Origin: Rhizorhabdus sp049889055
GTDB lineage: Bacteria; Pseudomonadota; Alphaproteobacteria; Sphingomonadales; Sphingomonadaceae
Assembly (NCBI RefSeq): GCF_049889055.1
Contig: NZ_JBLTWO010000001.1
Coordinates: 248,001-312,000 of the forward strand
Length of the DNA stretch: 64,000 nucleotides
Direction: 5' to 3'
Part shown: positions 8,848-17,727 of the stretch, in pieces
Layout: the number at the start of each line of letters is the position of its first letter
Position numbering within the stretch: the stretch's first letter is position 1
Notes under the pieces: generated by a model
Database searches by the model: none
Seen by the model: the letters and a program-made list of their open reading frames with translations, nothing else
What the model was told of the DNA's origin: nothing
Made by a program: the position numbers and the translations under genes

Positions 8848-9073
8848 CGGGCCTCCAATACGCTACCAGAACGCATAACATAGGGACAAAGGGTCCAAGT
8901 TTCAAATGACTCGACCCTGCTGACCTTTCGGGTAGCAGCACCGGCCCGTGACCGACCGGCAGCGGGGGCAACCGCGCCATTGCTCCCCCCCGCCCTGCCT
9001 GCTAGTCGCGAAGCGCATTGCCGGGCGCAGGCGGCCCCTGCTCCGGCTCAACGAACCTATGGAAAGACGTGCA

Positions 9074-9574
9074 ATGAGCGAAGAGACGGGCGCCACCGAA
9101 ATGCTGGGCAACGGCCAGGACAATCTGCCGCAGGTCGCGATGATCGCCCAATATGTGAAGGACCTCTCGTTCGAAAATCCGAGCGCGCCGGGCATCTATC
9201 AGGCGCCCGAGCAGCCGCAGATCGACGTGCAGTTCAACATCGGCTCGCAGCTGGCCGGCGAAGACGTCTACGAAGTCGCGCTCAAGATCGAGATCAAGGC
9301 GACCCAGGGCGAGCTGACCTCCTATGTCGTCGACCTCGTCTATGCGGGCCTGTTCGGCATCCGCAACGTGCCCGAGGAACATATCCCGGTCTTCCTTTTC
9401 GCCGAAGCCCCGCGCCTGCTTTTCCCCTTCGCCCGCCGCGTCGCTGCCGATGCGATTCGCGACGGCAACTTCCCGTCGCTGGTGCTCGAGCCGATCGATT
9501 TCGGAGCGCTCTACATGCAGCAGGCCCAGCAGCAGCAGGAACTGGCCGAAGCCCAGCCGGCCGGGGAAGCCTGA
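9074..9574 (+). CDS. secB: Protein-export chaperone SecB
   Basis: Cytosolic homotetrameric chaperone that keeps precursor proteins unfolded and hands them to SecA. 166 residues, a normal size. Recognisable segments are VAMIAQYVKDLSFENPSAP, ALKIEIKA, VVDLVYAGLFGI, LLFPFARRVAADAIRDGNFP and LEPIDFGALY. The start is the ATG at 9074 before SEETGATEM, with GGAAAG about 9 nt upstream. It is divergent from timA; murJ follows downstream after 66 bp containing a strong hairpin. Confidence 0.97.
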   Translation: MSEETGATEMLGNGQDNLPQVAMIAQYVKDLSFENPSAPGIYQAPEQPQIDVQFNIGSQLAGEDVYEVALKIEIKATQGELTSYVVDLVYAGLFGIRNVPEEHIPVFLFAEAPRLLFPFARRVAADAIRDGNFPSLVLEPIDFGALYMQQAQQQQELAEAQPAGEA

Positions 9575-9595
9575 AACCCGGATGGACCCGTCTGA

Positions 9596-9625
9596 CCGCC
9601 TTTCCCGCGCCGCCGGGAAAAGCGG
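9596..9625 (+). terminator. GC-rich hairpin between secB and murJ
   Basis: CCGC/GCGG and TTTCCCG/CGGGAAA arms form an approximately 12-bp stem with one mismatch around a 6-base loop. No U-run follows and murJ starts 16 bp later. It may be an attenuator or a 3' stabiliser of secB mRNA rather than a full terminator. Confidence 0.45.
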
Positions 9626-9640
9626 TCGCGGACTGATCGC

Positions 9641-11218
9641 ATGAGCCTGCTCAAAGCCAGCGCGACCATCGGCGGACTGACTCTGGTCAGCCGGATCGCC
9701 GGTTTTGTCCGCGACATGCTGATGGCCCGCTTCGTCGGCGCCGGCTTCGCATCGGACGCCTTCCTGATCGCCTGGCGGCTGCCGAACCTGTTCCGCGCGC
9801 TCTTCGCCGAGGGGGCCTTTTCGGCCGCCTTCGTGCCGATGTTCAACCGCACGGTGGCCGAAGCCGAGAAGGACAAGCCCGGCGAAGGCCTCGCGATCGC
9901 GCTGCGCTTTGCCGAGGACGTGCTGTCGGTCCTGCTGCCTATCCTGATCGTCTTCACCGTCATCATGATGTTCGCAGCCGGGCCGATCGTGTGGACGATG
10001 ACCGGCGGCTTTCCCGATGGCGGCCCCGAGAAATTCGCGTTGGCGACGGAATATACGCGGATCACCTTTCCCTATCTGATGCTGATCTCGCTGGTGTCGT
10101 TGCTCGGCGGCATCCTCAATTCGCTGAACCGTTTCTGGGTCAACGCCGCCGCGCCGATCCTGCTCAACCTGTGCCTGATTGCCGGCCTGCTCTTCTTTCG
10201 CGGGCATAGCGACGTCGAGACGGCGCGGACCCAGGCGATCGCCGTCACGGTGTCGGGTGCCCTGCAGCTCGGCTGGCTGGTTCTCGCCTGCTGGCAGGCT
10301 GGCGTCCGCCTGCGCGTTCGGCTCCCACGCCTCAGCCCGGAGGTGAAACGGCTGCTCAAGCTGATCGGCCCGGCCGCCCTCGGCGCTGGCGCGGTGCAGT
10401 TCAACCTGCTGATCTCGACCACCCTTGCCGCGCGCTTCCTGCCCGAGGGCTCGGTTTCCTATCTCTATTATGCGGACCGGCTGAATCAGCTGCCGCTGGG
10501 GCTTATCGGCATCGGCGTCGGCACGGCCATGCTCCCCAGTCTGTCGCGTCAGCTCGGCGGAGGAGATCGACAGGCCGCGCTCGATACGCAGAATCGCGCG
10601 ATCGAACTGGTGCTGCTGCTCACCCTGCCGGCGACCGCCGCGCTGATGGTGTCGGCCACCCCGCTGATCCGGGCGCTGCTCCAGCACGGCGCGTTCACCC
10701 CCGCCGACACGATCGCCAGCGCCCGCGCACTCGCCGCCTTCTCGCTCGGCCTGCCCGCCTATGTGCTGATCAAGGTGCTGACCCCCGGCTTCTACGCGCG
10801 GGCCGACACCAGGACGCCGGTGCGCATCGCGCTGGTCGCGATGCTCGTGAACCTCGTCCTCAACCTCGTACTGATCTGGCCGCTCGCGCATGTCGGGCTG
10901 GCCGTGTCCACCGCGATCTCGGCCTGGGTGAACGCCGGGCTGCTCTATGTGACGCTGCGCCGGCGCGACCATTTCGCGGTGGACGATCGCCTGCGCCGCA
11001 CGGGCATCCGGCTGATCGCCGCGACGCTCGCCATGGCCGCCCTGCTGTTCTTTCTGAACCCCTGGATCGATCCCTGGACCGGTCGCAGCCTGCTCGAACG
11101 CAGCGTGGCGCTGGCCGTGATGATCGCCGCGGCAGCCATCGTCTATTTCGGTCTGGTCTTCGGTCTGGGCGCCTATTCCGTCGCCACGCTGAAGGGGCAG
11201 TTGCGCCGCCGTCGATAA
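9641..11218 (+). CDS. murJ: Lipid II flippase MurJ
   Basis: Flips the peptidoglycan precursor lipid II across the inner membrane; MOP-superfamily member. 525 residues with about 14 hydrophobic segments. The N-terminus LLKASATIGGLTLVSRIAGFVRDMLMARFVGAG carries the conserved Arg residues (SRIAGFVRD) typical of MurJ. Also present are AFSAAFVPMFN near residue 60 and YLYYADRLNQLPLGLIGIGVGT in the middle. The start is the ATG at 9641. It lies downstream of secB, upstream of trpS and on the same strand. It is essential in most Gram-negatives. Confidence 0.97.
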   Translation: MSLLKASATIGGLTLVSRIAGFVRDMLMARFVGAGFASDAFLIAWRLPNLFRALFAEGAFSAAFVPMFNRTVAEAEKDKPGEGLAIALRFAEDVLSVLLPILIVFTVIMMFAAGPIVWTMTGGFPDGGPEKFALATEYTRITFPYLMLISLVSLLGGILNSLNRFWVNAAAPILLNLCLIAGLLFFRGHSDVETARTQAIAVTVSGALQLGWLVLACWQAGVRLRVRLPRLSPEVKRLLKLIGPAALGAGAVQFNLLISTTLAARFLPEGSVSYLYYADRLNQLPLGLIGIGVGTAMLPSLSRQLGGGDRQAALDTQNRAIELVLLLTLPATAALMVSATPLIRALLQHGAFTPADTIASARALAAFSLGLPAYVLIKVLTPGFYARADTRTPVRIALVAMLVNLVLNLVLIWPLAHVGLAVSTAISAWVNAGLLYVTLRRRDHFAVDDRLRRTGIRLIAATLAMAALLFFLNPWIDPWTGRSLLERSVALAVMIAAAAIVYFGLVFGLGAYSVATLKGQLRRRR

Positions 11219-11275
11219 GGTCGGCGGGACGGCACGCTTGACTCGGTCGGGCGTCGCCCCAATAGCCCGGCTATC

Positions 11276-12271
11276 ATGACCCACAAGCGCACAGTCTCGG
11301 GCATCCAGCCCACCGGCAACCTTCACCTCGGCAATTATCTCGGCGCGATCAAGCGCTGGGTGCAGATGCAGGACGAGGGCGAATGCCTGTTCTTCCTGGC
11401 GGACCTGCATGCGATCACCGTGCACAACGACCCGGCGACACTCGCCTCCAACATCCGCGAGATGGCGGCGGCGCTGGTCGCGTGCGGCATCGATCCCGAC
11501 AAGGCGATCCTGTTCCGCCAGCGTGACGTGCCTGCCCATGCCGAGCTGTGCTGGCTGCTCAACGGCACCGCCCGCATCGGCTGGCTGAATCGCATGACCC
11601 AGTTCAAGGAGAAGTCGGGCAAGAACCGCGAGGGCGCCTCGATCGGTCTCTACGCCTATCCGGTGCTGCAGGCGGCCGACGTGCTGCTCTATCAGGCGAC
11701 CCATGTTCCGGTCGGCGAAGACCAGAAGCAGCATCTCGAACTGGCGCGCGACATCGCCACCAAGTTCAACACCGACTTCGGGGTCGAACTGTTCACCCTG
11801 CCCGAGCCCGTCATCGGCGGCCCGGCCGCGCGCGTGATGAGCCTGCGCGACGGATCGTCGAAGATGTCCAAGTCCGATCCGTCGGACATGAGCCGCATCA
11901 ACCTGACCGACGATGCCGAGACGATCATGTCCAAGGTTCGCAAGGCGAAGACCGATCCCGAGCCGCTGCCCGACACGGTCGAAGGGCTGGAAGGCCGGCC
12001 CGAGGCGCGCAACCTCGTCGGCATCTACGCCGCCATGACCGACATGACCCCGGCGGAAGTGCTGGCACAGTTCGGCGGCCAGGGTTTCGGCGCGTTCAAG
12101 CCGGCACTGGGCGAAATGCTCGTCGAGAAGCTGGGACCGATCGCCGAGCGGCTGCGCGCGCTGAAGGCTAATCCGGCAGAGGTCGACGCGATTCTCGCCA
12201 AGGGGGCGGAGAAGGCCCGCACCCTGGCTTCGCCGACGCTCGCCAGCGCTTATCGGGCAATGGGCCTTTAA
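11276..12271 (+). CDS. trpS: Tryptophan--tRNA ligase
   Basis: Class I aminoacyl-tRNA synthetase charging tRNA-Trp; 331 residues, the standard bacterial length. The HIGH-equivalent is in SGIQPTGNLHLGNYLGAI at residues 6-23. The KMSKS motif is exact, in SSKMSKSDPSD near residue 198. Also present are LFFLADLHAIT and ADVLLYQATHVPVGEDQ for substrate binding. It follows murJ by 57 bp and is convergent with topA. Confidence 0.98.
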   Translation: MTHKRTVSGIQPTGNLHLGNYLGAIKRWVQMQDEGECLFFLADLHAITVHNDPATLASNIREMAAALVACGIDPDKAILFRQRDVPAHAELCWLLNGTARIGWLNRMTQFKEKSGKNREGASIGLYAYPVLQAADVLLYQATHVPVGEDQKQHLELARDIATKFNTDFGVELFTLPEPVIGGPAARVMSLRDGSSKMSKSDPSDMSRINLTDDAETIMSKVRKAKTDPEPLPDTVEGLEGRPEARNLVGIYAAMTDMTPAEVLAQFGGQGFGAFKPALGEMLVEKLGPIAERLRALKANPAEVDAILAKGAEKARTLASPTLASAYRAMGL

Positions 12272-12280
12272 CGATCAGCG

Positions 12281-12305
12281 GGAGGGCGCCCTACCAGCGC
12301 CCTCC
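12281..12305. terminator. Hairpin between convergent trpS and topA
   Basis: A perfect 9-bp stem (GGAGGGCGC with GCGCCCTCC) around a 7-base loop fills most of the 39-bp gap between the two convergent genes. There is no clear U-run on either strand. It probably blocks read-through or protects both 3' ends. Confidence 0.5.
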
Positions 12306-12310
12306 GCACG

Positions 12311-14887
12311 TCAGGCCTTTGCGGCCGCTGTCTTCGCCGGAGCCTTTTTGGCGGCCGGCTTCTTTTCCGTAGCCGCCTTCTTGGGAGCAGCAGCCTTCTT
12401 CGGCGCGGCCTTCTTCTTGCCCTTGGCCGGCGGCCCCTTGGCGGCGCGCGCAGCCAGCAGTTCCAGTGCCGCCTCCAGCGTCATCTCGTCGGGATTCGCG
12501 GTTTTCGGCAGCGTCGCATTGGTCTCGCCGTCGGTCACATAGGGACCGAAGCGGCCCGCCATCAGCTTGACCTCGGCATTGGTCACCGGGCTGGTACCGA
12601 ACTGTTTGAGCGGCTCGGCCTTGCCGCGCTGACGACCGCCGCCGGCTGCGGCCTCGGCCAGCTTGACGACCGCAGCGTTCATGCCGGTCTCGAACACCTC
12701 CGCCGTCGAGGCGAGGCGCGCATATTTGCCGTTGTGCGCCAGATAGGGACCGAAGCGACCGATCGAGGCGGTGATCGGTTCGCTGGTTTCGGGATGCGGC
12801 CCGATCAGGCGCGGCAGCGAGAGCAGCTTGAGCGCCCACTCCATGTCGAGCGCATCGGTGCCCACATCCTTCGGGATAGAGGACCGTTTGGCATCCTTGC
12901 CGTCGCCGAGCTGGATATAGGGACCGAAACGGCCCGCGCGGCGTGAGACCTCGAGCCCGCTCTCGGGATCGGTCCCAAGCACGACCGGGCCGCTATCGGC
13001 GCCCGCATCCTCGGCACCGGCCTGGGCGAAGCGACGCGTATATTTGCACTCCGGATAGTTGGAGCAGGCGATGAATGCTCCGAAGCGCCCGCCGCGCAGC
13101 GACAGCCGGCCCGCATCGCACGCCGGACATTGGCGGGGATCGCCGCCATCTTCCTTTTCCGGGAACAGATAGGGCGCCAGGAACTCGTCCAGCGCGGCCG
13201 TCACCTCGGACGGCTTCTGGTCCATCACCTCGACGGTCTTCGGCTTGAAGTCCTTCCAGAAGGCCTCCAGCACCGCCTGCCAGCCGGCGCGACCGCCCGA
13301 GACGTCGTCGAGGCTCTCCTCGAGATGGGCGGTATAGTCGTAGCTGACATAGCGCTCGAAGAAGCGCTCGAGAAAGCTGGTCACCAGCCGCCCGCTCTCG
13401 CTCGGCTGAAAGCGGTTCTTCTCGACCGTCACATATTCGCGGTCCTTGAGCGTCTGCAGGATCGAGGCATAGGTGGAGGGGCGCCCGATGCCGAGCTCCT
13501 CCATCTTCTTGACCAGGCTCGCTTCCGAATAGCGCGGCGGCGGCTGGGTGAAATGCTGCTCCGAATTGACCTTCTTCTTGGCCGGCGCATCGCCCTCCTT
13601 CATGCGGGGCAGGCGGCGGCTCTCGTCATCGGCCTCGTCGTCGCGACCTTCCTCGTAAAGCGCCAGATAGCCGGGAAAGAGGACGACCTGGCCAGTCGCG
13701 CGGATCGCGTGCTGGCCGGTGCCGTCGGTCATGTCGACCGTGGTCCGCTCCAGCCGCGCCGACGCCATCTGGCTGGCGAGCGCGCGCTTGAAGATCAGAT
13801 CGTAGAGCCGGCCATGGTCGCCGCTGCCGGCACGATCGCGCGAGAAGTCGGTCGGGCGGATCGCTTCATGCGCTTCCTGCGCATTCTTCGCCTTGGCGGT
13901 ATACTGGCGCGGCTTGTCGGGCACGTAGGACGCATCATAGCGATTGGCGATCGCGCCGCGCGCAGCGGTGATGGCGCTGCCGTCCATCTGGACGCCGTCG
14001 GTCCGCATGTAGGTGATCGCGCCATCCTCGTAGAGCGCCTGCGCCAGCCGCATCGTGTGGCTGGCCGAGAAGCCGAGCTTTCGCGCGGCCTCCTGCTGGA
14101 GGGTCGAGGTCGTGAAAGGCGGCGGCGGGTTGCGGGTCAGCGGCTTGGTCTCGACCGTTGCGACCGAGAAGCGCCCCGCCTCGACATCGGCCTTGGCGGC
14201 GCCGGCGTCCTTGCCGTTGCCGATCGTCAGCCGGTCGATCTTCTGCCCCTTCCAGCGCACGAGGCGCGCGATGAAGGGGATGCCGTCATGCTCCATGTCA
14301 GCGGTGATCGACCAATATTCCTGCGGGCGGAAAAGCTCGATCTCGCGCTCGCGGTCGACGACAAGACGCAGCGCCACCGACTGCACGCGTCCGGCGGACT
14401 TGGCGCCGGGCAATTTGCGCCACAGCACCGGCGACAGCGTGAACCCGACCAGATAATCGAGCGCGCGGCGCGCCCGATAGGCGTCGATCAGATCCTCGTC
14501 GAGTTCGCGGGGATTGGCCATCGCCTCGGTGACGGCAGGCTTGGTGATCGCGTTGAACGTCACGCGCTGGACGGTCTTCGGCAGGGCGCGGCGCTTGCCG
14601 AGCACCTCCTTCACATGCCAGCTGATCGCCTCGCCCTCGCGATCGGGGTCGGTCGCGAGGATCAGGACATCGGCGTTCTTCGCCTCGTCGGCGATCGCCT
14701 TCAGCTGCCGCGTCTTGTCGGCATAGGCCTCCCATTCCATCTCGAAGCCATTGTCTGGATCGACAGAGCCATCCTTGGCCGGAAGATCGCGGACATGTCC
14801 GTAGGAGGCGAGGACGCGGTGACCCGGACCGAGATATTTTTCGATGGTCTTGGCCTTGGCGGGCGATTCTACGACGACGAGCTTCAT
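12311..14887 (-). CDS. topA: DNA topoisomerase I
   Basis: Type IA topoisomerase that relaxes negative supercoils. About 858 residues from the ATG at 14887. This start was chosen because MKLVVVESPAKAKTIEKYLG is the canonical TOPRIM start, while the upstream in-frame ATG/TTG codons add non-homologous residues. The TOPRIM acidic DPDREGEAISWH is present, and the catalytic tyrosine lies in AITYMRTDGVQM. A zinc-ribbon domain has CPACDAG and ACSNYPECKYTRRF, followed by three degenerate topo-C repeats (RFGPYIQLGDG, RFGPYLAHNG, RFGPYVTDGE). It ends in a Lys/Ala/Pro-rich tail, as in many alphaproteobacteria. Confidence 0.97.
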   Translation of the reverse strand: MKLVVVESPAKAKTIEKYLGPGHRVLASYGHVRDLPAKDGSVDPDNGFEMEWEAYADKTRQLKAIADEAKNADVLILATDPDREGEAISWHVKEVLGKRRALPKTVQRVTFNAITKPAVTEAMANPRELDEDLIDAYRARRALDYLVGFTLSPVLWRKLPGAKSAGRVQSVALRLVVDREREIELFRPQEYWSITADMEHDGIPFIARLVRWKGQKIDRLTIGNGKDAGAAKADVEAGRFSVATVETKPLTRNPPPPFTTSTLQQEAARKLGFSASHTMRLAQALYEDGAITYMRTDGVQMDGSAITAARGAIANRYDASYVPDKPRQYTAKAKNAQEAHEAIRPTDFSRDRAGSGDHGRLYDLIFKRALASQMASARLERTTVDMTDGTGQHAIRATGQVVLFPGYLALYEEGRDDEADDESRRLPRMKEGDAPAKKKVNSEQHFTQPPPRYSEASLVKKMEELGIGRPSTYASILQTLKDREYVTVEKNRFQPSESGRLVTSFLERFFERYVSYDYTAHLEESLDDVSGGRAGWQAVLEAFWKDFKPKTVEVMDQKPSEVTAALDEFLAPYLFPEKEDGGDPRQCPACDAGRLSLRGGRFGAFIACSNYPECKYTRRFAQAGAEDAGADSGPVVLGTDPESGLEVSRRAGRFGPYIQLGDGKDAKRSSIPKDVGTDALDMEWALKLLSLPRLIGPHPETSEPITASIGRFGPYLAHNGKYARLASTAEVFETGMNAAVVKLAEAAAGGGRQRGKAEPLKQFGTSPVTNAEVKLMAGRFGPYVTDGETNATLPKTANPDEMTLEAALELLAARAAKGPPAKGKKKAAPKKAAAPKKAATEKKPAAKKAPAKTAAAKA

Positions 14888-15001
14888 GGCGGTTACAGGC
14901 ATTCCTTTTCGGAGCGCATAGACTGGTGGCCTACGCACGCGTACACGTACGAAGGTGGCTAGACGCTTCGCCCCTCGTCAAGGGTGGGCATCCCGGAACT
15001 G

Positions 15002-16096
15002 TCACGCGGTCAGGCTGACCTTGCCCCCGGCATGGCGTTCGAGCCGACCGGCCAGTTCCAGATCGAGCAGCACCACCTGAACCGCAGGCGCCGGGGCGCC
15101 GCACAGGCGGATGAGCTCATCGACCGGCAGCGGGACCGGGCCGAGCAGTCCCAGCACCGCGTCGCGATCCCCGTCGGCGATCTCCCGTGGGGGGCTCGAC
15201 GCGAACAATGGCAAAGGCGGCACCGACACGCCACCGATCGGCGACAGCGACTCGATGATGTCGTCGGCCGACTGCACCAGCGTCGCGCCCTCGCGGATCA
15301 GCAGATTACAGCCCTGCGCGCGCGGATCGAGCGGCGAACCCGGCACCGCCATCACCTCACGGCCGAACTCTCCGGCGAGGCGCGCGGTGATCAGCGATCC
15401 CGACTTGGGGGCGGCCTCCACCACTACGGTCCCCTCGGCGAGGCCCGCGATGATCCGGTTGCGGTGCGGAAAGTGCCGCGCACGCGGCTCGACGCCGGGC
15501 GGCTGTTCGGCGATCAGCAGGCCGCGCTCGGCGATCTCCGCCTGGAGACGGTCATTCTCGGGCGGATAGACGATGTCGATGCCACCGGCGATCACGGCGG
15601 CGGTACCCTGCTCGAGCGACCCGACATGCGCCGCCGTGTCGATTCCCCGCGCAAGCCCCGAGACGACCAGCCATCCCCTGGACGAAAGTTCATGCGCCAG
15701 CATCCGGGCGAAGCGCATCGCGGCCCCGCTGGCATTGCGTGCGCCCACCATCGCCACCGCGCGGCGCTGGAGCAGGGCCGGATCGCCGCGAAGGACCAGC
15801 ATGGCGGGCGCACCATCGCAGCGATCGAGCCAGGCCGGATAGAGCGGCTCGCCGCGAAACAGCTGCCGGGCCCCGATCCGCTCGACCTGCTCCATCTCGC
15901 GCAGGGCAGAAGCCGCATCGGCGATCGGCGGCATCGCACCGCCATTGCGCCGGACGAGATCGGGCAGCGCCTCGATCGCGGCGAGAGCGTTGCCGAAACG
16001 GGCAATCAACTGGGCATGCGCGACCGGGCCGACGCGCGGTGTCCGGATCAGGCGAAGACGGGCCAGCCGCTCGTCGTGGTCGAACCCGCCGGACAG
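15002..16096 (-). CDS. dprA: DNA-processing protein DprA, probable CTG start
   Basis: Recombination mediator that binds incoming single-stranded DNA and loads RecA during transformation. The Rossmann-like core has VGARNASGAAMRFA, VVSGLARGIDTAAHVG and VIAGGIDIVYPPEN. The C-terminal winged-helix ends LELAGRLERHAGGKVSLTA. The first conventional start (TTG at 16009) leaves out the conserved N-terminal helix. The same frame upstream encodes DERLARLRLIRTPRVGPVAH, typical of DprA, and goes back to a CTG at 16096. That CTG lies two bases after the plsY stop with GGAGGA 6 nt upstream, giving 364 residues, the usual length. I see no ATG/GTG/TTG in that extension, so CTG initiation is the best inference. 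Confidence 0.9.
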   Translation of the reverse strand: MSGGFDHDERLARLRLIRTPRVGPVAHAQLIARFGNALAAIEALPDLVRRNGGAMPPIADAASALREMEQVERIGARQLFRGEPLYPAWLDRCDGAPAMLVLRGDPALLQRRAVAMVGARNASGAAMRFARMLAHELSSRGWLVVSGLARGIDTAAHVGSLEQGTAAVIAGGIDIVYPPENDRLQAEIAERGLLIAEQPPGVEPRARHFPHRNRIIAGLAEGTVVVEAAPKSGSLITARLAGEFGREVMAVPGSPLDPRAQGCNLLIREGATLVQSADDIIESLSPIGGVSVPPLPLFASSPPREIADGDRDAVLGLLGPVPLPVDELIRLCGAPAPAVQVVLLDLELAGRLERHAGGKVSLTA

Positions 16097-16097
16097 A

Positions 16098-16685
16098 TCA
16101 GCTCCTCCCGACCTTGGGCTCGGTGCCGTCGAGCAGACGGGCGATATTGCCGCGATGCTTCCACACCACCAGCAGCGTCATGGCGAGCATCACCAGCACC
16201 GCGTCCGACTGACCGCCTACCGCAGCTGCGATCGGCGCTGCGACCGCGCCCGAAAGGCCACCGACCGAGGACCGCCGGCTGACCGCGAGCATGGCGAGCC
16301 ACACCAGCGCGAAAGCCAGACCCGCCGGCCACCAGATGGCGAGCGAAACGCCGAGCATCGTCGCGACGCCCTTGCCGCCGGCGAATTTCAGCCAGACCGG
16401 ATAGAGATGCCCCAGAAAGGCTGCCCCGCCAGCCCATAGAGCTGCCTCCGGCTGGATCGCAGCAGCGATCAGCACCGCAACCGCGCCCTTGCCGCCGTCG
16501 AGCAGGAGGGTCGCTGCCGCCAGTCCCTTGCGACCGGTGCGCAGCACGTTGGTGGCGCCGATGTTGCCCGAACCGATCTGGCGGAGATCGCCGGCGCCGC
16601 CCAGCCGCGTCAGCACGACGCCGAACGGGATGGAGCCGAGAAGATAGCCGCCCAACAGCAGCAGCAAGGTCGTCGTCGAAAACAT
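16098..16685 (-). CDS. plsY: Glycerol-3-phosphate acyltransferase PlsY
   Basis: Transfers acyl groups from acyl-phosphate to glycerol-3-phosphate, the first committed step in phospholipid synthesis; inner-membrane enzyme. 195 residues with five or more hydrophobic segments. The three PlsY signatures are LLGSIPFGVVLTRLGGAGDL, GSGNIGATNVLR with DGGKGAVAV, and FAGGKGVATMLG. It is immediately upstream of dprA (2-bp spacing to the inferred start), and its 3' end contains the ribosome-binding sequence for that gene. Confidence 0.97.
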   Translation of the reverse strand: MFSTTTLLLLLGGYLLGSIPFGVVLTRLGGAGDLRQIGSGNIGATNVLRTGRKGLAAATLLLDGGKGAVAVLIAAAIQPEAALWAGGAAFLGHLYPVWLKFAGGKGVATMLGVSLAIWWPAGLAFALVWLAMLAVSRRSSVGGLSGAVAAPIAAAVGGQSDAVLVMLAMTLLVVWKHRGNIARLLDGTEPKVGRS

Positions 16686-16804
16686 CTAGGAACCTGTTCC
16701 CCCACATGGTTTGTGCGCAGCATAGTCGATGAGGGTGACGGCGCAACCGATGCGGCGGGCTTACCCCGTTGCGATGGCCGGCCGCGCCCCTTAAGTGGAG
16801 CGCG

Positions 16805-17599
16805 ATGGCCGATGAACGCCCGATCCTCATGTTCGATTCCGGGGTGGGCGGACTGTCCGTGCTCGCCCCGACCCGCGCGCTCCTCCCGCAGGCTTCCTAT
16901 GTCTATGTCGCCGACAATGGCGGCTTTCCCTATGGCATAAGGAGCGAGGCAGAGATCGCGGCGCGCGTTCCCGCACTGCTCGGCCGGCTGGTCGAACGCT
17001 ATCGCCCGCGCCTCGTCACGATCGCCTGCAACACTGCCTCCACCATCGCGCTTGCGGCGGTCCGATCGGCGCTCGATCTTCCGGTCGTCGGCACGGTGCC
17101 CGCGATCAAGCCCGCGGCGGAGCAGTCGCTGAGCCGGGCCTTCGGCGTGCTCGGCACCGATGCAACCGTGCGCCAGCCCTATGTCGACGACCTGTCGGCC
17201 CGCTTCGCTTCGGACTGTCTGGTCCTGCGCCACGGATCGGCGAAGCTGGTGCAACTGGCCGAAGCCAAGCTGCGCGGCGAGCCAACCGATCCCGCCGACT
17301 ATCGGGCGGTGCTGGCGGAACTGCTCGACCAGCCCGGCGGCGACCGGATCGATACGATCGTGCTGGCCTGCACCCATTTCCCGCTGGTGGCCGAGGAACT
17401 CGCGGCCGCCGCGCCGCGCCCGCTGCGCTTCGTCGACGGCGGACCCGGCATTGCCCGGCGGGTCGCGCATCTGACGGAGGGGCAGGCCTGGCCCGATACA
17501 CCCTCGGGCGAGGCGGTGTTCACCGCACCGATCGAGCCATCGGCGGCGTTGCGCTCGGCGCTGGCCGATCGGGGGCTCGACCGCATCTCGATCCTGTGA
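16805..17599 (+). CDS. murI: Glutamate racemase
   Basis: Interconverts L- and D-glutamate to supply the D-Glu of peptidoglycan stems. 264 residues. The two catalytic cysteines are in IACNTAST and LACTHFPLV; the N-terminal FDSGVGGLSVL supplies a substrate-binding Asp-Ser. The ATG at 16805 follows GGAG by about 6 nt and was chosen over an upstream ATG at 16769 that adds unrelated residues. It is divergent from plsY, with a roughly 120-bp gap presumed to hold both promoters. Confidence 0.97.
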   Translation: MADERPILMFDSGVGGLSVLAPTRALLPQASYVYVADNGGFPYGIRSEAEIAARVPALLGRLVERYRPRLVTIACNTASTIALAAVRSALDLPVVGTVPAIKPAAEQSLSRAFGVLGTDATVRQPYVDDLSARFASDCLVLRHGSAKLVQLAEAKLRGEPTDPADYRAVLAELLDQPGGDRIDTIVLACTHFPLVAEELAAAAPRPLRFVDGGPGIARRVAHLTEGQAWPDTPSGEAVFTAPIEPSAALRSALADRGLDRISIL

Positions 17600-17727
17600 T
17601 CGAGAATGCGCGCCTCTGTGATCGGGAATATTAGGAATTGTTCGCACTGGTATTTGCTCGCCCATCACCGTAAAAGGCAGCGTGATTAGCCCTTTGGCGA
17701 AGGCCGGGGCGCTGGGGAGCAGGGCTC

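Noticed and set aside
9583..9644. 20-codon frame overlapping the murJ start (ATGA)
   Set aside because: Tiny, built mostly from the hairpin between secB and murJ; no evidence for a leader peptide.
9002..11734. Very long minus-strand frame (about 910 codons) over secB, murJ and trpS
   Set aside because: Runs antisense across three secure genes; amino-acid bias (Asp, Arg, Gln, His) is typical of reverse frames in GC-rich DNA.
13130..14962. Plus-strand frame of about 610 codons opposite topA
   Set aside because: Shadow of topA; no recognisable motif and no sensible start.
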